Origin: Kitasatospora herbaricolor | GTDB lineage: Bacteria > Actinomycetota > Actinomycetes > Streptomycetales > Streptomycetaceae | DNA length: 64,000 nucleotides | Direction of reading: 5' to 3' | NCBI RefSeq assembly: GCF_030813695.1 | Contig: NZ_JAUSVA010000002.1 | Coordinates: 5,890,001-5,954,000 of the forward strand | The notes under the pieces: generated by a model | Databases searched by the model: none | Told to the model about the DNA's origin: nothing | What the model saw: only the letters and a program-made list of their open reading frames with translations | Made by a program: the position numbers and the translations under genes | Shown here: in pieces, positions 16,708-22,978 of the stretch | Position numbering within the stretch: the first letter of the stretch is position 1 | Layout of the letters: each line of letters starts with the position of its first letter

Positions 16708-17357
16708 CAGAGCTTCTCCTCGCTCGCCTGCACGTACACCATGCCGTGGCCGGACAGCTCCAGCTGGAACGCCTCGCCCGAGCCGCGTCCGACCATGTCG
16801 CGCCAGCCCAGCGCGGTGGACAGCTTGTTGCGGACGTCGCCGCGGTGCGCGACGTACGCCTGCGGGTCGACGTGGACGGGCTGGTTGGGGGTGATCGGCA
16901 GTTCGATGACGCCGCCGTGCGCCATCACGGCGACCGCGCCGCGGCCGTCCAGCTTGGTGGTGAACAGGCCCTGGCCGGTTACCTGGCCGCGGACCATGCC
17001 CATCACCCCGCCCTGCTGGCCCATGAACATGGTGGACTGCTGGAGCGAGCCCTCGAAGGCCAGCAGGCGGTCCGCCTCCACGTAGAGGGTGTCGCCGGTC
17101 AGGTCGATCACGTGGATGTTGTGGCCGCCGTGGCCGAACATCACGGTGCCGTGGCCCTCGACCGTCATCAGCGGGGTGTCCTCGTTGGCCACCCGGCGCC
17201 CGATCATCGACATGACGCCGCCCTGGCCGCCGGTGAGGTTCGGGGTGAAGGTGACCTCGCCCCGGTAGGCGAGCATCGCGCCGCGCTGGCTGAAGACCCG
17301 CTGGCCGGGCACCATCTGTGCCTCGACCATCTTGTTGTCGATCTTCGTGAACGGCAT
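16707..17357 (-). CDS. AIM24 family protein
   Basis: The 216-residue protein is a single AIM24 beta-sandwich domain without tail or signal peptide. Conserved pattern positions include GQRVFSQRGAMLAYRGEVTF, TVMFGHGGHNIHVIDL, ETLYVEAD-like TLYVEADRLLAFEGSL, GLFTTKLDGRGAVAV and the C-terminal GHGMVYVQASEEKL. It is the middle of three AIM24 genes joined by stop/start overlaps, so the three are surely one transcript. Its beta-strand repeats resemble the third gene closely (YVAHRGDVR versus YVAHTGNLN), indicating tandem duplication. Function unknown; hetero-oligomer formation is an inference. Confidence 0.87.
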   Translation of the reverse strand: MPFTKIDNKMVEAQMVPGQRVFSQRGAMLAYRGEVTFTPNLTGGQGGVMSMIGRRVANEDTPLMTVEGHGTVMFGHGGHNIHVIDLTGDTLYVEADRLLAFEGSLQQSTMFMGQQGGVMGMVRGQVTGQGLFTTKLDGRGAVAVMAHGGVIELPITPNQPVHVDPQAYVAHRGDVRNKLSTALGWRDMVGRGSGEAFQLELSGHGMVYVQASEEKL

Positions 17358-17995
17358 CAGACGTCACCCCCGACGGTCAGCTTCTCGGACGGCTGGACGT
17401 AGACCAGTCCGTCGCCGGCGAACTCCACCTGCACGGCCTCGCCGCCGCCCTCGCCCATCAGCGTGGTCCAGCCCGCGCCGGACTTCAGGCTCCGGTTGAG
17501 ATTGCCGGTGTGCGCGACGTACGCACCCGGGTCGACCCGCAGCGGCATGCCCTGGGAGACGCGCAGGATGATCGCCGGACCCTTGGAGGTGACGGCAGCC
17601 CAGCCGTGCCCCTCGACCTTGGTGGTGAACAGGCCGTTGCCGGACGAGATTCCGTTGAGGCCGGTGAAGCTGGTGCCGGTGTGCAGGGTCGCCTCGGTGC
17701 ACAGCAGGTTGTCCGACTCGACGTAGAGCGTCTCGCCGTTCAACCGCACCAGGTTGATCTCGGTGGCCGCGTCGGCGAAGTAGCAGGTGCCCTGCCCCTT
17801 CGCCTCCATGACCACCATCTGCTCACCGGTCAGCCTGCGGGTGACCATGCCACGCAGGCCGTCACCGCCACCGGACAGTTTTTTGAAGGCGATCTGGCCG
17901 GTGTAAGCGACCATCGAGCCGTTCTTGGCCTTGACGGCGTCGCCCGTCATGTCGACGGCGAGCACCTTGGATCCTTGGAGTCGAAACTGTGCCAC
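17357..17995 (-). CDS. AIM24 family protein (first gene of the AIM24 operon)
   Basis: The 212-residue AIM24 domain protein begins at GTG (VAQFRLQGSKVLAVDMTGD). Landmarks are NGSMVAYTGQIAFKKL, GQGTCYFADAATEINLVRL, ETLYVESDNLLCTEATL, NGLFTTKVEGHGWAAV and GDGLVYVQPSEKL. No Shine-Dalgarno sequence precedes the GTG, but a TACATT hexamer ends 7 bases before it, which places the transcript start at the GTG itself: a leaderless mRNA. Its stop overlaps the ATG of the next AIM24 gene. The frame is open far upstream, but that part overlaps the DUF2127 gene and lacks family homology. Confidence 0.85.
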   Translation of the reverse strand: MAQFRLQGSKVLAVDMTGDAVKAKNGSMVAYTGQIAFKKLSGGGDGLRGMVTRRLTGEQMVVMEAKGQGTCYFADAATEINLVRLNGETLYVESDNLLCTEATLHTGTSFTGLNGISSGNGLFTTKVEGHGWAAVTSKGPAIILRVSQGMPLRVDPGAYVAHTGNLNRSLKSGAGWTTLMGEGGGEAVQVEFAGDGLVYVQPSEKLTVGGDV

Positions 17996-18001
17996 CGGCT
18001 G

Positions 18002-18007
18002 AATGTA
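18002..18007 (-). promoter_or_regulatory. Leaderless-type -10 element of the AIM24 operon
   Basis: TACATT (minus strand) is followed by exactly six bases and then the GTG start codon, the TANNNT spacing of leaderless actinobacterial promoters. No clear -35 element is visible. Confidence 0.5.
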
Positions 18008-18090
18008 GCGGGCCCGGGTGCCCGGGTGGGAGTGGGCGGGGCGTTCTGGTACCCAGCTGCGACAAAGTCCGCGCCCCGGCCGCCCCCCGC

Positions 18091-18879
18091 TCAGACCGCG
18101 GCCGTCGCCCCGTCGGGGACCGTCCCGGCCGCCTGCTCGACCTCCAGCAGCGAGGCCGAGTGCCGTTCCGCCTCGAACGCCACCACGCCGCCGCGCAGCC
18201 CGAAGAGTCGCTTGGAGAGCAGGATCCAGAGCACCGCCAGGACGTTCAGCAGGAGGGTGCAGACCTTCAACGCGGAGACGTGCTCGGTGAGCTCGTACAC
18301 CTCCAGCGGCAGGAAGGCGGCGGTGGCCACCACGGTGAGGTACTCCGCCCAGCGCCGGCCCATCCAGAGCCCGACCGCCTCGACGATCTCCACCAGGGCG
18401 TAGACGACCAGTGCCAGCGCGACCACCAGCAGGGTCCGGTGCTCGTAGTCGAAGGTCTTGCGGATGGTGTCGACCACCGGGGAGTGTTCGAGGTCCCAGT
18501 GGAAGTGGTCGGTGACCGGCCGGAAGACGGTCAGGTTCTCGTCGAACAGCCGGCGCACCGAGTCCTGGCTGTTGGAGAACTTCCACACCGCCCAGGCGGC
18601 GAGGACGATCAGCAGTCCGCGCAGGAACCGCTCGACCGCGAGGAAGCGCAGGATGAAGAGGTCGCGCAGGGCCTTGCCGCGGGGGACGAGCGGGGCCTCG
18701 TCCGCGGGCCCGGAGCCGTGCGGCTCGCCGAGCGCGAAGTCGCCGCAGCGCAGGCAGCGCCAGGCGTCGCCGACGGCGGTGGCGGTGTGCAGGCGCCGGC
18801 GCAGCTCGGGTTCGGTGGGCGCGTAGGTGATGTGCCCGCGCCGCGAGCACGTCCGTCGGTCCCAGTCCGGCTTGAACAT
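18091..18879 (-). CDS. DUF2127-type membrane protein with N-terminal Cys/His motif
   Basis: The 262-residue protein has a soluble N-terminal part with CSRRGH near residue 12 and WRCLRCGDF near 42, giving a CxxxxH plus CxxC set that could bind zinc. Then come about four membrane segments: around 84-100 (FLRGLLIVLAAWAVW), 148-168 (LLVVALALVVYALVEIVEAV), 180-195 and 208-225 (VCTLLLNVLAVLWILLS). The conserved YALVEIVEAVGLWMGRRWAEY supports DUF2127. Function unknown. ATG start with GGGGGA upstream. It is 95 bases upstream of the AIM24 operon on the same strand. Confidence 0.8.
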   Translation of the reverse strand: MFKPDWDRRTCSRRGHITYAPTEPELRRRLHTATAVGDAWRCLRCGDFALGEPHGSGPADEAPLVPRGKALRDLFILRFLAVERFLRGLLIVLAAWAVWKFSNSQDSVRRLFDENLTVFRPVTDHFHWDLEHSPVVDTIRKTFDYEHRTLLVVALALVVYALVEIVEAVGLWMGRRWAEYLTVVATAAFLPLEVYELTEHVSALKVCTLLLNVLAVLWILLSKRLFGLRGGVVAFEAERHSASLLEVEQAAGTVPDGATAAV

Positions 18880-19059
18880 CTGGTGGTCCCCCGTATCCGT
18901 CGCGGTCGGCCCTGTTCACGGGCCGTGCGGCAGCAGGATAGAGCCCTCCGGGGCCGGCCCGGTCCGGGCGTCCGGTTCTGTGGCGCGGCTGTGACGTCGG
19001 GCACGACGGGGGGTCCGGGCCCGGGGCGGGCGTAAGGCTCGGTGATAATGGACGACGGG

Positions 19060-19079
19060 CTTGTGAGTCGATTCACAAG
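19060..19079. promoter_or_regulatory. CRP/FNR-type palindrome (TGTGA-N6-TCACA)
   Basis: A perfect inverted repeat, CTTGTGA-N6-TCACAAG, contains the exact CRP consensus core TGTGA-N6-TCACA (19062-19077). It lies in the divergent intergenic region between the DUF2127 and DUF3817 genes, about 90 bases before the latter, just downstream of a GATAAT -10-like hexamer (19044-19049). Streptomyces Crp is a plausible binder; binding is inferred. Confidence 0.5.
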
Positions 19080-19168
19080 AGTCGGTCCGCAGTGGCCGCT
19101 CACCGGAGTCGGCCCGTCGGCCCCTACCCTCGCGCCCCCGTCGCCCCCGTCGCAATGAGGTACCGAAC

Positions 19169-19507
19169 GTGAAGACCAGCAGCGCCGTCCACCGCCTGCG
19201 CCTTGTCTCCGGCCCCGAAGGCCTCTCCTTCATCCTGCTGATGGTCTGCTCGGTGCTGAAGCGCACCACCAGCTTCAACGGCGTGCCGGTGATGGGGATG
19301 ATCCACGGGATCCTCTTCGTCCTGTACGTGGTCTTCCTGATCCTGGCCTGGCAGCAGCAGAAGTGGGACCTCAAGCGGGGCGCCCTGCTGTTCGTCCTCT
19401 CGGTCCTGCCGACCGGTGGCTTCTTCGCCGAGCGGATGCTCGCCAAGGAGGAGCGCGGCGAGTACCCGGCCGGCCCCGCCGCGGAGCGCGAGCCCGCCGC
19501 GGCCTGA
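19169..19507 (+). CDS. DUF3817 family small membrane protein
   Basis: The 112-residue protein starts at GTG with GAGG about 10 bases upstream. It has three membrane segments: near residues 16-30 (GLSFILLMVCSVLK), 40-60 (VMGMIHGILFVLYVVFLIL) and 70-85 (GALLFVLSVLPTGGFFAER). The GMIHGILFVLY core and the final PTGGFFAER are hallmarks of DUF3817. A polar Ala/Glu tail follows. Function unknown. A second member lies at 22385. A strong hairpin terminates it. Confidence 0.85.
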   Translation: MKTSSAVHRLRLVSGPEGLSFILLMVCSVLKRTTSFNGVPVMGMIHGILFVLYVVFLILAWQQQKWDLKRGALLFVLSVLPTGGFFAERMLAKEERGEYPAGPAAEREPAAA

Positions 19508-19523
19508 CCGGCCCGTGACATGT

Positions 19524-19562
19524 GACGGTGCCGGGCGCCTTCCGCAGGCGCCCGGCACCGTC
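19524..19562. terminator. Bidirectional hairpin terminator
   Basis: A perfect 17-bp stem (19524-19540 with 19546-19562) with a 5-base loop lies between the convergent DUF3817 and M4 metalloprotease genes. Confidence 0.85.
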
Positions 19563-19577
19563 CGTTTCGGGGGAGCG

Positions 19578-21215
19578 TCAGTTGACGTTGACGGCGCTCC
19601 AGGCGGCCGCCACCGCCTTGTACTCGGCGGACGTGGCGCCGTACAGGTCGGTCGCCGCCTTCAGGGACGCCGTGCGGGCGGCCTTGTAGTTGGTGGTGGA
19701 GGTGAAGTAGACGCTCAGCGAGCGGTACCAGATCGCGGCGGCCTTGGTGCGGCCGATGCCGGTCACCGTGGAGCCGTTGGAGGTCGGGCTGTTGTAGCTG
19801 ACCCCGTTGATGGTCTTCGCGCCGCTGCCCTCGGACAGCAGGTAGAAGAAGTGGTTGGCGACGCCCGACGAGTAGTGGACGTCGAGGTTGCCCACCCCGG
19901 AGTACCAGGAGTCGGCGGAGCCGCCGTCCTTGGAGGGCTTGTCCATGTAGCGCAGCGGGGTGCCGTTCCCGTTGATGTTGATCTTCTCGCCGATGAGGTA
20001 GTCCGGCACGTCCGAGGGCAGGTTGGCGTACCACTCGACCATGGTGCCGAAGATGTCCGAGGTGGCCTCGTTGAGGCCGCCGGACTCGCCCGAGTAGTTC
20101 AGGCCGGCGGTGGCGGCGGTGACGCCGTGGCTCATCTCGTGCCCGGCCACGTCCAGCGCGGTCAGCGGGTGGGTGTTGCTCGCGCCGTCGCCGTACGTCA
20201 TGCAGAAGCAGGAGTCGTCCCAGAAGGCGTTCACGTAGTTGTTGCCGTAGTGGACCCGGCTGTACGCGCCGACACCGTTGTTCTTGATGCCGTTGCGGCC
20301 GAAGGTGTTCTTGTAGTAGTCCCAGGTCGCGGCCACGCCGTACTGGGCGTCCACGGCGGCCGACTGGCCGTTGGAGACCGTGCCGTCGCCCCAGGCGTTG
20401 TCGGCGTCGGTGTAGAGGGTCCCGGTGCCGGACGTCTTGTGCTTGAGGTCGGTGGTGTACTGGCCGCCGCGGGTGGCGTCCTTCAGCTGGTACGTCGAGC
20501 CGCTCAGCGTGGTGGTCAGCGGGACGGAGCCGACGAAGACGCCCCTGCCGGTGCCGCTCGCGGTCTGGATGTCCTCGTGGGTGGCGAGCACCTCGCCGCT
20601 GGCCGCGTCGGTGACCAGGGTCTGCCGGCTCGGCGTGCCGTCGGCCCGCACGCCCTCGACCACGGTCTGGTAGGCGAGCCGCGGGCTGCCGGACGCGGCC
20701 CAGACGACCAGCTTCGCGGCGCCGGCCTGGCCGACCTCCTTCAGCGGCTGCTCGTCCTTGTCGGCGGCGACGCCGACGGTGGCGGCCACGGCGCCGGCGG
20801 CCTGCGCGGTGGCCTTGTCCGCGGACAGGGCGGGGGTGAGGCTCGGCAGCGACAGCTGCCCCTCGACGGCCTTGTCGACCGAGGTCACCGAGCCGTCGGC
20901 GCGCTGGTGCACGATCAGGTCGCCGCCCAGCACCGGCAGCCCGCCGAGGGTGCGCTCGTAGCGCAGGTGGCGGGCTCCGTCGGCGTCCACCACGGCGTCC
21001 TTGGCGACGAGCTGCTCCTGGCCGCCGAGCGTCAGTGCCTTGGCCAGCTGCACGGACTGGCCGTTCGCCAGGGCGATCAGGGTGGCGCGCTGCTGGGCGG
21101 CCTGGGCCTGCGGGGCGGGCACGGGGCCGGCCTGGGCCGTGGCGCTCACCTGGATGACGCCGGTGAGCAGGGCGGTGGCGGAGAGTACGGCGCCGGCTGC
21201 GAGCTTTCGCTTCAC
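19578..21215 (-). CDS. Secreted M4 (thermolysin-type) neutral metalloprotease
   Basis: The 545-residue preproenzyme begins at GTG with a Sec signal peptide (KRK, then LAAGAVLSATALLTGVI, probable AQA cleavage near residue 29). An FTP/PepSY propeptide of about 180 residues follows (YERTLGGLPVLGGDLIVH; SPRLAYQTVVEG). The mature domain starts near residue 205. Zinc ligands and catalytic Glu are in VAGHEMSHGV (HExxH) and NEATSDIFG; the late His is in LDVHYSSGVANHFFYLL. No C-terminal domain is attached. GGAAGGA precedes the start. It degrades extracellular protein during the developmental cycle. The long upstream region (480 bases) suggests regulated expression. Confidence 0.93.
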   Translation of the reverse strand: MKRKLAAGAVLSATALLTGVIQVSATAQAGPVPAPQAQAAQQRATLIALANGQSVQLAKALTLGGQEQLVAKDAVVDADGARHLRYERTLGGLPVLGGDLIVHQRADGSVTSVDKAVEGQLSLPSLTPALSADKATAQAAGAVAATVGVAADKDEQPLKEVGQAGAAKLVVWAASGSPRLAYQTVVEGVRADGTPSRQTLVTDAASGEVLATHEDIQTASGTGRGVFVGSVPLTTTLSGSTYQLKDATRGGQYTTDLKHKTSGTGTLYTDADNAWGDGTVSNGQSAAVDAQYGVAATWDYYKNTFGRNGIKNNGVGAYSRVHYGNNYVNAFWDDSCFCMTYGDGASNTHPLTALDVAGHEMSHGVTAATAGLNYSGESGGLNEATSDIFGTMVEWYANLPSDVPDYLIGEKININGNGTPLRYMDKPSKDGGSADSWYSGVGNLDVHYSSGVANHFFYLLSEGSGAKTINGVSYNSPTSNGSTVTGIGRTKAAAIWYRSLSVYFTSTTNYKAARTASLKAATDLYGATSAEYKAVAAAWSAVNVN

Positions 21216-21698
21216 GTACGGATTCCTTCCGGGACAACCGCTTGTGCGCGGTCGCGCGCCGCGCTCCGGGGCACCGGGGTTAGTGCCGTGGGGCGGAACG
21301 GGCGCTGACGTGCTGCTCCGTGCGGTCACGCGGCAGCGGCCGCTGGGGTGGGCGGCGACTGCCGTACGGGGCTGGCCAGAAGCATGACAATCCATGAAGT
21401 GAAATGACAGGTCTTGCTCATTGATTGGCCACAGCTCGCCAACTCCGGCGCCGGTGTCCGACCGGTGGACGGGCCGCAACGCCTCCCCGGCCGGAGGTTT
21501 CGTCCCTGCTGACGGCCGGGTCGGCGGCGATCCGGCGAACGTCCACGCTTCGCCGCACGGTTGACGCCGGTTCACACCCTTGTAATGTCCTGGTATGTAC
21601 CTGGGTGAGGGCTTGGCGAGATCCCGCCAGCGCCCCGGGCTTGTCCACCATCAGGGACGCCTGGTACCCGCCCCGGTGCCCGCCGGTACGGTAAGGAC
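21216..21698. other. Divergent regulatory region between M4 protease and MarR genes
   Basis: No gene is supported in these 483 bases. The part nearest 21380-21440 is AT-richer than the surroundings and contains a direct repeat, ATGACA at 21384-21389 and again at 21404-21409, 20 bp apart, which could place two protein units on nearly the same DNA face upstream of the protease. On the right side, a leaderless-type -10 element serves the MarR gene. Confidence 0.45.
21687..21692 (+). promoter_or_regulatory. Leaderless-type -10 element of the second MarR gene
   Basis: TACGGT is followed by six bases (AAGGAC) and the GTG start at 21699. The AAGGA is too close to the GTG to act as a Shine-Dalgarno, so transcription probably begins at the start codon. 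Confidence 0.5.
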
Positions 21699-22226
21699 GT
21701 GGCCAAGCCCCTCGCACTCGACTTCGACCCGATCGCCCGCGCCGACGAGCTCTGGACCCGCCGCTGGGGCGGCGTCCCCTCGATGGCGGCGATCACCTCG
21801 GTCATGCGCGCCCACCAGATCCTGCTCGCCAGGGTCGACGCCGTGCTCAAGCCGTACGGGCTGACCTTCGCCCGCTACGAGGCCCTGGTGCTGCTCACCT
21901 TCAGCCGGACCGGCGAGCTCTCGCTCTCCAAGATCGGCGAGCGGCTGATGGTGCACCCCACCAGCGTCACCAACACCGTCGACCGGCTGGAGCGGGCCGG
22001 CCTGGTGACCCGCCGGCCCAACCCGCTGGACGGCCGCGGCGTGCTCGCCTCGATCACCGACCGCGGCCGCCAGGTCGTCGAGGAGGCGACCAGGGAGCTG
22101 GTCGCGATGGAGTTCGGCATGGAGGACTACGACGCCGACCAGTGCCGGCAGGTGTTCGACCTGCTCAGGCCGCTGCGGGTGTCGGCGGGCGACTTCGTCC
22201 CGGACGAGGAGCGGGCCGACCGCTGA
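21699..22226 (+). CDS. MarR family transcriptional regulator
   Basis: The 175-residue MarR protein has an N-terminal dimerisation helix region (DELWTRRWGGVPSMAAITSV), then LTFARYEALVLLTFSRTGEL, recognition helices ERLMVHPTSVTNTVDRLERA and wing GLVTRRPNPLDGRGVLASIT. The C-terminal acidic segment MEFGMEDYDADQCRQV completes dimerisation. It differs clearly from the MarR protein at 15073. It starts at GTG, probably leaderless. A DUF3817 gene follows 158 bases downstream on the same strand. The target is unknown; the divergent protease or the DUF3817 gene are candidates. Confidence 0.88.
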   Translation: MAKPLALDFDPIARADELWTRRWGGVPSMAAITSVMRAHQILLARVDAVLKPYGLTFARYEALVLLTFSRTGELSLSKIGERLMVHPTSVTNTVDRLERAGLVTRRPNPLDGRGVLASITDRGRQVVEEATRELVAMEFGMEDYDADQCRQVFDLLRPLRVSAGDFVPDEERADR

Positions 22227-22384
22227 CCGGCACCGCCCGCACGGGCGCCCGGCGGGGCGTCCGGCCGGTGGTCGCGCCACGGCGGGGGCGCGCGCGGGGC
22301 GGCGCCGGGCGGCGGCTACCCTCGGGGGAGCGGTGCGCAGATCCGGACGTACCAACCGATCTTGCCGAGCGAGGCGATGTAGGA

Positions 22385-22723
22385 ATGAAGGCGACCCCCC
22401 TGCTGGGCTGGTACCGGGCCCTGGCCGTGGCGACCGGCTGTGCGCTGCTGGTCTTCTGCGGCTTCATGGTGGCGAAGTACGGCTTCGGCTCGGCCGAAGA
22501 GATCACCACCTATGTGGCGATGCTCCACGGCTACCTCTACATCGGGTACTTCGTGGTCACGTTCATGCTCGGCCAGAAGCTCAAGTGGCCGCTCGGCCGC
22601 CTGATCTTCACCCTGGCCGCGGGCTGCATCCCGTTCGCCTCCTTCGTGGCCGAGCGGCGCGTGGTGCGCGAGGCCGCCGAGCAGCCCCCGGTCGGCGCCG
22701 CGCAGCAGACCGCCGGCGTCTGA
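22385..22723 (+). CDS. DUF3817 family small membrane protein (second copy)
   Basis: The 112-residue protein has three membrane segments: YRALAVATGCALLVFCGF near residues 10-28, VAMLHGYLYIGYFVVTFMLG near 45-65, and RLIFTLAAGCIPFASFVAERR near 75-95. The MLHG and the terminal PFASFVAER match DUF3817. It equals the copy at 19169 in length and layout but only moderately in sequence, so duplication was old. Start ATG at 22385, with GAGGCGA 9 bases upstream; the longer frame upstream lies in non-coding sequence. It is followed by a strong terminator. Confidence 0.85.
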   Translation: MKATPLLGWYRALAVATGCALLVFCGFMVAKYGFGSAEEITTYVAMLHGYLYIGYFVVTFMLGQKLKWPLGRLIFTLAAGCIPFASFVAERRVVREAAEQPPVGAAQQTAGV

Positions 22724-22749
22724 CCGGAGCGCCGGGCCCGTACGCGTCG

Positions 22750-22786
22750 AGGGCGCCCCTCCCCCCAGCCGGGGGAGGGGCGCCCT
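22750..22786 (+). terminator. Hairpin terminator
   Basis: A perfect 16-bp stem (22750-22765 with 22771-22786) and 5-base loop lies 27 bases after the DUF3817 stop. It isolates the gene from the icmA regulatory region. Confidence 0.85.
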
Positions 22787-22888
22787 TCCGCATGCCCGCG
22801 GGGGGTTCGCGCCGGGGTCGAAGCCGAAGCGGGTGCGAGCCGGTGCCCCCGGGCGGGCGTCCGCTCCCCGGTGTGGTGCCATCGACAA

Positions 22889-22924
22889 TTACTAGGACAT
22901 CCTAGTAAATTGTCAGGACGTCCT
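22889..22924. promoter_or_regulatory. Tandem palindromic operators upstream of icmA
   Basis: Site 1 is TTACTAGGACATCCTAGTAA (22889-22908; 9 of 10 pairs). Site 2 is AGGACGTCCT (22915-22924; perfect). Both share the core AGGAC-TCCT, and their centres are 21 bp apart, two helical turns. The region is AT-rich and ends 55 bases before the icmA ATG, so it probably overlaps the promoter. A TetR- or GntR-type acyl-CoA-responsive repressor is a reasonable guess, not shown. Confidence 0.65.
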
Positions 22925-22978
22925 ACCAGCTTTGCCGCCCCGACGCAGTGGCGGCCGTACGGAGCGGAGTTCGGCTCA

